Positions 26,624-34,694 are shown, counted from the stretch's first letter. The stretch is DNA of 64,000 nucleotides from Oscillospiraceae bacterium (GCA_031268095.1 JAIRXU010000046.1:1-64000); one strand, 5' to 3'. Translations and numbers: made by a program. Notes: generated by a model not told the origin, from the sequence alone.

Positions 26624-28315
26624 ATGCATCCGATCTTTGACCAACTCGCCGCCGCTCGCCTGATCCCCGTAATCGCCATCGATGATGCCGCTGCCGCGCC
26701 AGCCCTGGCCCGCGCCCTGCTCGCCGGGGGGATCCCCTGCGCCGAGGTGACCTTCCGCACCGCCGCCGGCGAGGAGGCGATCCGCCGGATAGCGGCGGAA
26801 GTGCCGGAAATTCTCGTCGGCGCGGGCACCGTCCTGTCCGTGGACCAGGCCCGCCGGGCCGTCGCCGCCGGGGCGAAGTTCCTCGTCAGCCCGGGCTTTC
26901 AGCCCGCCGTCGCCGAGTACTGCGTCCAGCGGGGCATTCCCATCCTCCCGGGTTGCTCGAACCCCTCCGACATGGAGCGCGCCCTGGCCCTGGGCCTGGA
27001 GGTTGTGAAGTTTTTCCCCGCGGAGCAGGCGGGCGGCCTGGCCTATATCAAGGCCGTCAGCGCGCCCTACCCCACTCTCCGCTTCGTCCCCACCGGCGGG
27101 ATTACCGCCCAAAACGCCGCAGACTACCTCGCGTTCCCCAAAGTCCTGGCCTGCGGCGGCTCGTGGATGGTGCCTCCCGCCCTGATCCGGGAAGGGGATT
27201 TTGACCAAATTACCGCCCTGTGCCGGGCGGCCCTCGCCGCGCTGCAACCTTCCCCCGCGAAGCGCCCCCTGCCCCCGCCGGCACCGGAAAAACGCCCCCG
27301 CGTCGTTACCTTCGGGGAGCTGATGCTGCGCCTCGCGCCGGAAGGGTACCTCCGTTTTGTGCAGGCGGAGAAATTTCAGGCCACCTTCGGCGGCGCGGAA
27401 GCCAATGTCGCCGTGGACCTGGCCTGCCTTGGTGCGGAAGCCGCCTTCGTCACGAAGCTTCCCGCCCATGAGATCGGCCAGCTGGCCGTCAATTCCCTGC
27501 GCCGGTTCGGTGTCGATACCGCCGGGATTGTCCGCGGCGGCCCCCGTGTCGGCTCATATTTTGTGGAAAAAGGCGCGTCCCAGCGCCCCTCAAAGGTGAT
27601 CTACGACCGGGCCGGATCCGCCATCGCGCTGGCCCGGCCGGAGGAATTCGATTGGGACGCCCTCCTCGCGGGCGCGGACTGGTTCCATTTCACGGGGATC
27701 ACGCCCGCTCTGAGCGAGGCCGCCGCCGAAGCCTGCCGCCAGGCCGCCAAAACCGCCAAAGCAAAGGGGATCCCCGTGTCTTGCGACCTCAACTACCGCA
27801 AAAACCTCTGGTCCCGGGAGCGCGCAGGCCAGGTGATGGCCGGCCTCATGCCCCTGGTGGACCTATGTATTGCCAACGAAGAGGATGCGGCGGACGTGTT
27901 CGGCATTCATGCCCCCGGCAGCGACGTTACCGGCGGCAAGCTTTCCCGTGAGGGGTACGCCGCCGTCGCGCGACAAATGAGCGAGCGTTTCGGCGTCGGC
28001 GCAGTGGCGGTCACCCTGCGCGAGTCCCTCAGCGCCAGCGACAACCGCTGGGCCGCCATGCTTTACGAGGCTGGAACCGCCTACTTTTCCAAAGAATACC
28101 TGGTTCACATCGTTGATCGCGTCGGCGGCGGGGATTCCTTTGGCGCGGGACTGATTTTTGCCGCGCTGGCGGGGGATGCGCCGCAGGATCGGGTCGAGTT
28201 TGCCGCTGCCGCCAGCTGCCTGAAGCATGCTGTCGAAGGCGATTACAACGTGATTTCCGCCGATGAAGTCCGTAAGCTGGCGGGAGGCGACGCCTCCGGC
28301 CGTGTGCAGCGGTGA
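26624..28315 (+). CDS. KDPG/KHG aldolase-sugar kinase (KdgK/PfkB) fusion
   Basis: 563 residues formed by two complete enzymes. Residues 1-205 are a class I KDPG aldolase: E41 in AEVTFRT, GAGTVL, and Schiff-base K129 in VVKFFPAE. A proline-rich linker (about 206-224) leads to residues 225-563, a PfkB-family kinase with GGAEANVAVDLACLG, a YDR/AxS region, DLNYRKNLW and the catalytic DRVGGGDSFGAG (Asp about 504). The kinase resembles 2-keto-3-deoxygluconate kinase. Together they would phosphorylate KDG and split KDPG to pyruvate and glyceraldehyde 3-phosphate. The uronate genes that would feed it are not in the window. Confidence 0.88.
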   Translation: MHPIFDQLAAARLIPVIAIDDAAAAPALARALLAGGIPCAEVTFRTAAGEEAIRRIAAEVPEILVGAGTVLSVDQARRAVAAGAKFLVSPGFQPAVAEYCVQRGIPILPGCSNPSDMERALALGLEVVKFFPAEQAGGLAYIKAVSAPYPTLRFVPTGGITAQNAADYLAFPKVLACGGSWMVPPALIREGDFDQITALCRAALAALQPSPAKRPLPPPAPEKRPRVVTFGELMLRLAPEGYLRFVQAEKFQATFGGAEANVAVDLACLGAEAAFVTKLPAHEIGQLAVNSLRRFGVDTAGIVRGGPRVGSYFVEKGASQRPSKVIYDRAGSAIALARPEEFDWDALLAGADWFHFTGITPALSEAAAEACRQAAKTAKAKGIPVSCDLNYRKNLWSRERAGQVMAGLMPLVDLCIANEEDAADVFGIHAPGSDVTGGKLSREGYAAVARQMSERFGVGAVAVTLRESLSASDNRWAAMLYEAGTAYFSKEYLVHIVDRVGGGDSFGAGLIFAALAGDAPQDRVEFAAAASCLKHAVEGDYNVISADEVRKLAGGDASGRVQR

Positions 28316-28361
28316 AAAGTTTCGAAAAAAGCCAACCATCATTCCAAAAGGAGGAATTTTC

Positions 28362-29429
28362 ATGAGAAAAATATCCCATAAGTTGACGGCGTTGCTTTTG
28401 TGCGCTGCCCTGCTGCTTGGACTGGGAACCGTCTTCGCCGGCGCGAAAACCAGCGCCCTGACCGTGAACGGCGAGGCTTTCAGCGGAACCTTCCAGGAGG
28501 CGCTGGCCGCCGCCGGCCCCGGCGGACTGGTCGAAATTTCCGGTACCGTCTACACCCGCCCCGTCGGCTGGCTGGACGACTTTGTGGTCCAGGACGTCAC
28601 CATCCAAGGCAACGGCGCCGGCGCCGTCCTGGCCCTGGAATCCCTCTATTTCGACGCGATCAGCGCCAAGTGCGATGTGCTGACCATCCGGGGGGACAAC
28701 GTCACCGTCCGGAACCTGACCATCCGGGCGGGTCTGCGGGTGGACTTCCCCCTGCGTCTGTTCGGTTCGAACCTTCTCGTGGAGGACGTGACCTGCACCG
28801 GCGGAACCCGCGGCGCAGTGAATATCCTCGGTCTGCGCCCCGGCAAAACCATGACCTTCCGCCGCGTCCGCGCCCAAAGCAGCCTCCAGGGCGGCTTCTA
28901 CTTCGACGACGATACGGACTGCGCCGGCCTGACCATGGAGGACTGCGTCACGTCAGGGAACCTTCGCGTCGGCGTGCTGGTGCGCAATACTTATAATGAT
29001 GTGCTGGATCTGGATCTCAGCGGAATCCGCTGCCGCGAGGGCGTTTTCGCCGTGGAGGACCGCACCCGCGCTGACCTGGCGGAAGGCGAGCGCACCAAAG
29101 AAATCCGCATCCTCGCGCCGCCGCAGGACGCCCAGGGCAAGCCCATCGACACAGCCCGCGCCCTAAACATAAGTTTCATCGAGACAAAGTATGATCACAT
29201 CCGCTACGGCGTCTCGTCGGAAGAATGCGCCGGAGCCGACGCTTGGATCGACGCCAGCCGCTATGGCTTCGATACCCGTATCCATTACACCCTCCCCGGC
29301 GCGGCCGAGGCGGATTGCCGGGACGGCGAAACCGTGGCGCAGAACCCCGACTGGTGGGCCCGCTCCTTCGGCAAGGCGACCGCCTTCCTTAGTTACCTCT
29401 GGCGCACCGTCGCGCAGGTATTGAACTAA
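28362..29429 (+). CDS. Secreted right-handed beta-helix protein
   Basis: 355 residues. A signal peptide (MRKISHKLTALLLCAALLLGLGTVFAGA) is followed by about 200 residues of short beta-strand repeats (VVQDVTIQGN, VLTIRGDNVTVRNLTIRAG, LLVEDVTCTGG, MTFRRVRAQSS, LTMEDCVTSGN), as in pectate-lyase-like parallel beta helices. No catalytic residues can be assigned. ATG 28362 follows AAAAGGAGG. It lies 46 bp after the aldolase-kinase gene, which fits a role in uronate-polysaccharide use, but this is inference. Confidence 0.68.
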   Translation: MRKISHKLTALLLCAALLLGLGTVFAGAKTSALTVNGEAFSGTFQEALAAAGPGGLVEISGTVYTRPVGWLDDFVVQDVTIQGNGAGAVLALESLYFDAISAKCDVLTIRGDNVTVRNLTIRAGLRVDFPLRLFGSNLLVEDVTCTGGTRGAVNILGLRPGKTMTFRRVRAQSSLQGGFYFDDDTDCAGLTMEDCVTSGNLRVGVLVRNTYNDVLDLDLSGIRCREGVFAVEDRTRADLAEGERTKEIRILAPPQDAQGKPIDTARALNISFIETKYDHIRYGVSSEECAGADAWIDASRYGFDTRIHYTLPGAAEADCRDGETVAQNPDWWARSFGKATAFLSYLWRTVAQVLN

Positions 29430-30193
29430 TCCCCGAACTCTGTCATGTTTTCCCAGTATCGCTTTGGCATATGCGTCATGCGGCAGCGGGGATTCTCCCG
29501 CGCCTCAATCGCCACTGCGTCATAAAACCGCCGCCAAAGCGCCCGGTACCCCGCCTCTAGTTCCGAAACCGCCGGGAACTCGATTCGTTCGGCCCGGATC
29601 AGCCGCAGCTGCCCTTGCTCCTGGAGCAGGGCGGCTTTGTGCGTTTTGTCAAAAATCAGAAAATTTTCGTTTGGATACCGCCCGGCAAAGTGGGGGGCAA
29701 GGAAGGGAAGCACGAAATTTTTCGGTGTAATGGTCGCCGCCAGCATCCCGCCCAGGTCTGAAAACCGGACGAACCCGCGCAGCAGCTGAACCTCCCCGCC
29801 CAGGTGCCGCTCCGCCTTGAGCAGCGGCGCCAGTTCCTCGTCCCCCAGCCGCTCCAGCAGGGAGGGCCCCTCCCGCCAGCCCCGCAGCAGGATGCGCAGC
29901 AGCCGCCATTCCCGCCGGGGCAGGCAGGAGCAGAACACCGTCTCCGTCAGCTCCAGCGCCCGGGGGGAGATGTGCGCCGCCACGGCCCGGCGTACCTTCC
30001 CGGCCTGCCCCTGGTCTGTGACGATTTCCGTCGGAGGAAAAAGGCTCTCCTGCGTTTCTTCCGGCGCGAAGATGGCGCAGGGAAATTCCCGCCGGTAGAC
30101 GCTGGCGTGTACGCAGCAATAGAACCCCTCCAGCGTCCCGTCATACAGATACGCCGTGTCGCTGGCCCGTGTGACAATATGGAATCTAGACAT
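29426..30193 (-). CDS. TIGR03915-type putative DNA-repair/DNA-metabolism protein
   Basis: 255 residues. The start YLYDGTLEGFYCCVHASVYRREFP, the middle RHLGGEVQLLRGFVRFSDL and the end RCRMTHMPKRYWENMTEF match the TIGR03915 (DUF4130) family, which is encoded next to the radical-SAM protein TIGR03916 in many Bacillota. Both are predicted to act on DNA but have no proven reaction. The preceding gene is indeed that partner, 41 bp away. ATG 30193 (after GGGGAGG) is preferred to GTG 30196. Its stop codon overlaps the stop of the convergent beta-helix gene. Confidence 0.85.
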   Translation of the reverse strand: MSRFHIVTRASDTAYLYDGTLEGFYCCVHASVYRREFPCAIFAPEETQESLFPPTEIVTDQGQAGKVRRAVAAHISPRALELTETVFCSCLPRREWRLLRILLRGWREGPSLLERLGDEELAPLLKAERHLGGEVQLLRGFVRFSDLGGMLAATITPKNFVLPFLAPHFAGRYPNENFLIFDKTHKAALLQEQGQLRLIRAERIEFPAVSELEAGYRALWRRFYDAVAIEARENPRCRMTHMPKRYWENMTEFGD

Positions 30194-30234
30194 CACGCCT
30201 CCCCATTTCCACTTAAAACAAAGGAAATCCCCGC

Positions 30235-31707
30235 TTAAAACCCTGCCGCCAGAGCCCGCGTCGCTTCCTCCGCCGCTTCCCGCAGCGAGCGCACGTCCCC
30301 CGCCCCCGGCAGTTCCGCCGGCAGCGCCGTGAACAGGCTCAGCTGCTCCATCCCGAAGGAGAAGATTCCCGGGTCGATCAGGGCGCGGACGATGCCTTCC
30401 CGGTTCAGCCCCGTGCCCCGGGGCCGGTCAGGCGTCAGCAGGAAGTACTGCGCCCGCTTGAGAACCACCCCCAAGCGCTTGAGGGCCGCGGTGTCGAGCC
30501 TGCCTTCCCGCCGGGCGGTGACGATCCGCGCCGCGCTCGTTGGCCCGACGCCGGGAACCCGCAGCAGGTCTTCCCGGCTGGCCCGGTTGACGTCCAGAGG
30601 GAAGCGGTCCATGTGACGCAAAGCCCAGTCACATTTGGGATCCAGGTACGGATGGAAGTTCGGCGCGTCGGCGCTGAGCAGTTCTTCCGCCGCGAACTGA
30701 TACCGCCGCAACAGGAAGTCCGCCTGATACAGCCGGTGTTCCCGCAGCAGGGGCGGCGGCGTGCCCGGTGCGGGCAGGAGGCTATTGTCCGTCACAGGCA
30801 CATAGGCCGAATAAAACACCCGCTTTAAACCGTAGCGGTGGTAAAGCCCCTGGGCCAGCCGGAGGATTTGGAAATCCGACTCCGGCGTCGCCCCAATGAT
30901 CATCTGTGTCGCCTGCCCGGCACCGGAGGTTCTGCCGTCGCGAGGCCAGCCGCCGCTGGCATTACCGCCGTTGCCCGCGGAGAGTTCTTTGTCAGAAAAA
31001 TGACCGGAAACAGAGAGCGTTCGCCCGGGAGAATCCAATTCATGGGAATTGCGCGGCGCGGAAAGCAGCCCGGGGCCGCGGTGTTCCGGCAGACAGAGAT
31101 GCCCGTTTACCCCGCTGTCCCGCTGAATCTGCGCCATGGGTCCCAGGACGCTCTGACGGGTTTTGTCCGGGCAGAGCAGCCGCAAACTCCGTTCGCTGGG
31201 CAGCTCGATATTGACGCTCAGCCGATCCGCCAGCTGCCCTGCGCGGCGGATCAGGTCTTTAGAAGCGCCGGGAATGACCTTGCAGTGCAAATATCCGTAG
31301 AAGGCATATTTCTCTCGAAGCAATTCCAACACGCGGATCATGCGCTCCATGGTGACATCCGGACTGTGAATCACCCCACTGGAAAGAAACAGCCCTTCGA
31401 TGTAATTTCTTCGATAGAATTGTATCGTCAGTTCCGCCAGTTCCTCCGGTGTGAAGGTTACCCGGGGAACGTCGTTGCTGCGGCGGTTGACACAGTATTG
31501 ACAGTCATAGATGCAGACGTTGGTCATCAGCACTTTCAGAAGGGAGATGCAGCGGCCGTCCGCAGCGAAGGAATGGCAGCATCCCGCTGCCATTGCGCTG
31601 CCCATGCCTTTGCCGGGGGGGCCGGAGCGGTCCGCGCCGGAAGAAGTGCAGGCGGCGTCGTACTTTGCGCCGCCAGTCAGCAAGGTCAATTTTTCCATGA
31701 GATCCAT
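30235..31707 (-). CDS. TIGR03916-type putative DNA modification/repair radical SAM protein
   Basis: 490 residues. C65, C69 and C72 form the CxxxCxxC cluster motif (CIYDCQYC) of radical SAM enzymes. The barrel follows (GLFLSSGVIHSPD, YLHCKVIPGAS, SVNIELPSE), and a C-terminal helix-hairpin-helix (LLRVPGVGPTSAARIV, about residue 380) suggests DNA binding. A glycine/serine-rich segment of about 60 residues sits between the barrel strands around 210-270 and looks like an insertion. The upstream 91 codons of the track ORF are rejected because they read through the promoter and parS; ATG 31707 has AAGGCGG 8 bp upstream. Partner: the next gene downstream. Confidence 0.87.
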   Translation of the reverse strand: MDLMEKLTLLTGGAKYDAACTSSGADRSGPPGKGMGSAMAAGCCHSFAADGRCISLLKVLMTNVCIYDCQYCVNRRSNDVPRVTFTPEELAELTIQFYRRNYIEGLFLSSGVIHSPDVTMERMIRVLELLREKYAFYGYLHCKVIPGASKDLIRRAGQLADRLSVNIELPSERSLRLLCPDKTRQSVLGPMAQIQRDSGVNGHLCLPEHRGPGLLSAPRNSHELDSPGRTLSVSGHFSDKELSAGNGGNASGGWPRDGRTSGAGQATQMIIGATPESDFQILRLAQGLYHRYGLKRVFYSAYVPVTDNSLLPAPGTPPPLLREHRLYQADFLLRRYQFAAEELLSADAPNFHPYLDPKCDWALRHMDRFPLDVNRASREDLLRVPGVGPTSAARIVTARREGRLDTAALKRLGVVLKRAQYFLLTPDRPRGTGLNREGIVRALIDPGIFSFGMEQLSLFTALPAELPGAGDVRSLREAAEEATRALAAGF

Positions 31708-31735
31708 TGGAATTCCGCCTTCCCGTCGGTTCGAT

Positions 31736-31751
31736 TGTTTCACGTGAAACA
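31736..31751. other. parS: parS chromosome-partition site
   Basis: TGTTTCACGTGAAACA is a perfect 16-bp palindrome identical to the ParB/Spo0J binding-site consensus (TGTTNCACGTGAAACA). Such sites nucleate the ParB-CTP clamp that spreads on neighbouring DNA and loads SMC, and they cluster around the origin. Here it lies between the two divergent genes, about 29 bp upstream of the radical-SAM start. Confidence 0.93.
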
Positions 31752-31760
31752 TTTGTTCTA

Positions 31761-31789
31761 AGTATAGCACATTTGTTTTGAGATGTAAA
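31761..31789 (-). promoter_or_regulatory. Putative promoter of the radical-SAM/TIGR03915 pair
   Basis: On the minus strand TTTACA, a 17-bp spacer and TATACT. The expected start of transcription is near 31754, which would place parS at the very 5' end of the mRNA. Confidence 0.55.
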
Positions 31790-31856
31790 GAGGGGAGAAA
31801 AAATATTTTGGGAAGAGATTTTGTGAAGAGGAAAATAAATAAAATTAAAAAACGAG

Positions 31857-31885
31857 TTGACAAAACAAAAGAAAGAAGATATAAT
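31857..31885 (+). promoter_or_regulatory. Sigma-A promoter of the DUF2089 gene pair
   Basis: TTGACA, 17-bp spacer, TATAAT, a perfect consensus in an AT-rich island. The expected transcription start almost coincides with the Shine-Dalgarno sequence. Confidence 0.82.
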
Positions 31886-31906
31886 ATGAAATAAGGGGGT
31901 GAAGAT

Positions 31907-32305
31907 TTGGAACGAGGAACGGGGCAATCGCCCCAAATGCCAAAGAGATGCCCGGCCTGCGGCGCGGGGATGCAGGTCAAATTGCTGGGCTGTCCGGGCT
32001 GCGGAACGGAAATCCAAGGAGCGTTTCCGCTCGGCCGCTTTGAAGCGCTGGAACCGGAACAGCGGCTGTTCCTGGAAGTGTTCCTCCAGTGCCGCGGCAG
32101 CCTGAAGGACGTGGGCGCCGCCCTGGGAATTTCCTATCCGACGGCACGGGGACGGCTGGACGCCCTGATTGCCGCCCTGGGATTCCAGACGGACGCGGAG
32201 GCGCGCGGCAGCGGATGGCGGCTGCGGGTGCTGGAACAGCTCAAACGCGGCGAAATCACGACAGACGAAGCGCTCAAATACCTGCAAGGAGGGACTTTCG
32301 GATGA
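31907..32305 (+). CDS. DUF2089 domain protein (zinc ribbon plus helix-turn-helix)
   Basis: 132 residues. An N-terminal zinc ribbon (CPACG and CPGCG, about residues 15-33) is followed by a region resembling a sigma-factor-like helix-turn-helix (LEVFLQCRGSLKDVGAALGISYPTARGRLDALIAALG). This architecture is DUF2089, a probable transcription regulator. The TTG start has AAGGGGG 7 bp upstream. The stop overlaps the next ATG (ATGA), so the two proteins are translationally coupled and probably act together. Confidence 0.82.
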   Translation: MERGTGQSPQMPKRCPACGAGMQVKLLGCPGCGTEIQGAFPLGRFEALEPEQRLFLEVFLQCRGSLKDVGAALGISYPTARGRLDALIAALGFQTDAEARGSGWRLRVLEQLKRGEITTDEALKYLQGGTFG

Positions 32306-32733
32306 CAGAAGAACAAAAAATGATCTTTGCAATGCTCAAAGCCGGCGAAATTACAGCGGAGGAGGCGGAGCGGCTGATGGAGGCGCTGCCCAGCGGGGTA
32401 GCCGGGGCGGCGGGGAATGCCGGCACCGTTGTGCAGCTGACGGCGGGGACGATACCGCAGCGGCTGCTGGTGACGGTGACAGAGCACGGCAGACAGCGGA
32501 CGCGGGTGCGGATTCCGTTCACGGTCGTGCGGCTCGCGCTGAAGCTCGGGCGCAGCATGGACCGCCTGATTGTCCATTTTGGCGGGCCGGACGGCGCGAA
32601 AACCGCTGAAATGCTTCAGTCGATCGACCTGGACGAGATCCTGCGCCAGATCGGTGACGGAGAGATCCCGCTGCCGTGCACACTGGCGGACATTGACGCG
32701 GAGGACAAGAACGTGAAGGTGGAGCTGGAGTAA
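32302..32733 (+). CDS. SHOCT-like domain protein coupled to DUF2089
   Basis: 143 residues. The N-terminus EEQKMIFAMLKAGEITAEEAERLMEAL is the short SHOCT-like helical hairpin found in YvlB/LiaX-type proteins. The remainder (VVRLALKLGRSMDRLIVHFG..) is soluble and has no recognised catalytic motif. In other Bacillota the DUF2089 and SHOCT-like proteins are paired with cell-envelope stress genes; that role here is inference. Overlaps the preceding gene by four bases. Confidence 0.7.
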   Translation: MTEEQKMIFAMLKAGEITAEEAERLMEALPSGVAGAAGNAGTVVQLTAGTIPQRLLVTVTEHGRQRTRVRIPFTVVRLALKLGRSMDRLIVHFGGPDGAKTAEMLQSIDLDEILRQIGDGEIPLPCTLADIDAEDKNVKVELE

Positions 32734-32774
32734 CTATAGCAGAGACAACAGGAGACAACAGGAGAACAACAAAA

Positions 32775-32818
32775 AAGCCGGCCCTCCCGGAACAGCGGGG
32801 GAGCTGGACTTTTTTTTA
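32775..32818. terminator. Bidirectional terminator
   Basis: A-run, a 12-bp stem with one bulge and one mismatch (CCGGCCCTCCCG against CGGGGGAGCTGG), loop GAACAG, then eight Ts. It serves the convergent DUF2089 unit (plus) and the XRE membrane protein (minus). Confidence 0.8.
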
Positions 32819-32834
32819 TATATCATCACTGCCG

Positions 32835-33896
32835 CTACAAAATTTGCGCAAAGTAAGCCGCCGCGCCGCAGACCGCGAAGAGCGCGCCCCAAGCGCCCCA
32901 GGACAGGAGCGAAGAAATCAGCGCGGAAAGGACGCGGACAGAGCCCCGGCGGGGGTTCGGCGGCGAATCATTTTTCAGCCGGAGGACGAAGACGGCGGCG
33001 GCGGCCAGCAGCGGCGGCAGGACGACCAGCAGGAGGTTGACAGAATTGGGGATATTGACCACCCAGAGATCCAGGGCAATCGAGCCCAACGCGGGGAGCC
33101 AGGCCGCGCCCTGGAGGAGGACCAGCGTGAGGGAGCGGCCCCGGAGGGCCAGCCGGGCCAGGGAGGGCGGGAGCGCCCGCCGCCGCGCCAAAAACGAGGC
33201 CGCTCCCCGCAGAGCCGCCCAGCAGGAGAGGGGGAAGACCACGAGGGAGAACATGACGTGCCAGAAGGGCATCCGGTGCAGGGCCAGGCGGGAGAAGCCT
33301 TCCGCCAGGACCAGGAAGAGGGCCGCGCCGTCCGCCGCGCAACAGAGGAAGCAGACGCTGTTCAACTGCCGCCGCGCGTCGGCAAGCACTGCGTCCGGAT
33401 CGTTTCCCAATTTGCCGCGAAAGACCGAAAACAGCACGGCCAGCGCTCCCGCGCCGAGGGCCCAGAGGGGGAGGAAGATGGCGGCGCAGAGGCCGGTTGT
33501 CTGGCGGGCAGGGTAAGGGGCATCCCCAACGAAGAGGCAGAAGAAGAGCGGGAGGCCGACGAGGACCGGCAGCGCGCTGAGGGCCGCGCCGACCCGGAAC
33601 TGGGTCAAAACGCGCTGGGACAGGCGGCGCAGGCGCTCTTCCGTCCGGAGGGGAACGGAGCCTCCCGCGGAACTGTCCGCCGTGGGGATTCGCTCGCCGC
33701 GCGGCAGTTCGTCGCAGGTGACGCCGAAAAATTCTGCCAGGGCAGGGAGCATGGCGATGTCCGGCGCGCTTTCGCTTCGCTCCCATTTGCTGACCGTTTT
33801 GTTGGAGACATAGAGCGCGTCGGCCACATCTTGCTGGGTCAGGCCGCGGGCTTTGCGGAGGATGGCGAGAAACGCGCCCAAAGAGGAGTCGCTCAT
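32835..33896 (-). CDS. XRE-family regulator with membrane segments
   Basis: 353 residues. Residues 1-70 are a Cro/C1-type helix-turn-helix (LGAFLAILRKARGLTQQDVADALYVSNKTVSKWERSES). The remainder has about six to seven hydrophobic segments (from LSALPVLVGLPLFFCLF to WGALFAVCGAAAYFAQIL). It is therefore a membrane-tethered DNA-binding protein, a type common in Clostridia; the signal it senses is unknown. ATG 33896 has AAGGAG 8 bp upstream; the longer track ORF reads into the terminator of the next gene. Confidence 0.8.
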   Translation of the reverse strand: MSDSSLGAFLAILRKARGLTQQDVADALYVSNKTVSKWERSESAPDIAMLPALAEFFGVTCDELPRGERIPTADSSAGGSVPLRTEERLRRLSQRVLTQFRVGAALSALPVLVGLPLFFCLFVGDAPYPARQTTGLCAAIFLPLWALGAGALAVLFSVFRGKLGNDPDAVLADARRQLNSVCFLCCAADGAALFLVLAEGFSRLALHRMPFWHVMFSLVVFPLSCWAALRGAASFLARRRALPPSLARLALRGRSLTLVLLQGAAWLPALGSIALDLWVVNIPNSVNLLLVVLPPLLAAAAVFVLRLKNDSPPNPRRGSVRVLSALISSLLSWGAWGALFAVCGAAAYFAQIL

Positions 33897-33993
33897 GGGA
33901 AAATTCTCCTTTCGTGCCGCTATATTTTTTGGTGGTTGTGAGGGCAACGGGACGGGAACCGCTCCTATTCTACCCGACAGAGAGCAAAAAAGC

Positions 33994-34035
33994 AATCCCC
34001 CGTCCGGAGAATGGCTCGCCGGACGGGGGATTTTT
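33994..34035. terminator. Strong intrinsic terminator
   Basis: AATCCCCCGTCCGG and CCGGACGGGGGATT pair perfectly over 14 bp, with T-runs on both strands. It most likely ends the minus-strand Usp gene. Confidence 0.85.
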
Positions 34036-34061
34036 GGATTGGTTTGGATTGAAATGGAAAG

Positions 34062-34502
34062 TTACGCGATGGCGCGGCTGGCGGGGCCGGCGGAGAAAAA
34101 TCGGGCGGCGGGGCGGCGGGGTTCTCCGGGCGGTTCCCCGGCGACCGTGACCGACACATGGGGCAGCATTTCCTGAAGCAAGGAGGGGAAGGGGCGGCCG
34201 TAAGGGCGGCGGGACGCGCCGACGACGATTTGGGACGCGCCGATGTGTTTGGCGAAGACGGCGGCCACCACCGCTGGAGTGTCGTCATAATAAATGGATA
34301 CCCGCGCGCCGGAGGCTTCCGCCAGGCGCTGGAGCTCGTTCAGGGCGTCGTAATCGGGGGCGAAAGCGTCGTTGGGCGGGAGGACGCAGAGAATTTCCAG
34401 GGGGGCGCCGGTCTGGGCCGCGGCGGAGAGCCCGGCTTCCAGAAATTGGGCGGAAGACCGCTGAGCGGTCACGCAAAGCAAAATCGGGTTGAGGAGAGAC
34501 AC
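34062..34502 (-). CDS. Small universal stress (UspA-like) protein
   Basis: 146 residues. NPILLCVTAQRSSAQFLEAGLSAAAQTGAPLEILCVLPP is the first strand and helix of the Usp fold, and IGASQIVVGASRRPYGRPFPSLLQEMLPHVSVTV the nucleotide-binding loop and last strands. The sequence resembles the Usp part of the sensor kinase KdpD, but no kinase domain is present. The GTG start at 34502 has GGAGG 5 bp upstream; the longer track start lacks a ribosome site. Confidence 0.65.
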   Translation of the reverse strand: MSLLNPILLCVTAQRSSAQFLEAGLSAAAQTGAPLEILCVLPPNDAFAPDYDALNELQRLAEASGARVSIYYDDTPAVVAAVFAKHIGASQIVVGASRRPYGRPFPSLLQEMLPHVSVTVAGEPPGEPRRPAARFFSAGPASRAIA

Positions 34503-34665
34503 ACAGACACCTCCAGTTTTTTGATGTGAATGGGAATAACGGGAAGAAGATCCGGCATGCAACTGTATGTGAGTGATGTTCTTATGTGATACCAGGAAAT
34601 TGTGTCAATGCGATAGTGGGTCCGTGAAAAAAGCAAAAATAATTTGTGAACTTTTCCGGAAGCGG

Positions 34666-34694
34666 TTGCGCTGCGGATGAAAATAAGGTATAAT
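34666..34694 (+). promoter_or_regulatory. Putative promoter of the thiamine pyrophosphokinase gene
   Basis: TTGCGC, 17-bp spacer, TATAAT. No TPP riboswitch pattern was seen between it and the gene. Confidence 0.6.

Noticed and set aside
30838-31761. 307-codon plus-strand ORF opposite the radical-SAM gene
   Set aside because: Antisense shadow that ends inside the promoter and parS region.
31708-31980. N-terminal 91 codons of the track ORF of the radical-SAM protein
   Set aside because: They cover parS, the promoter and part of the opposite gene; the conserved protein starts at ATG 31707.
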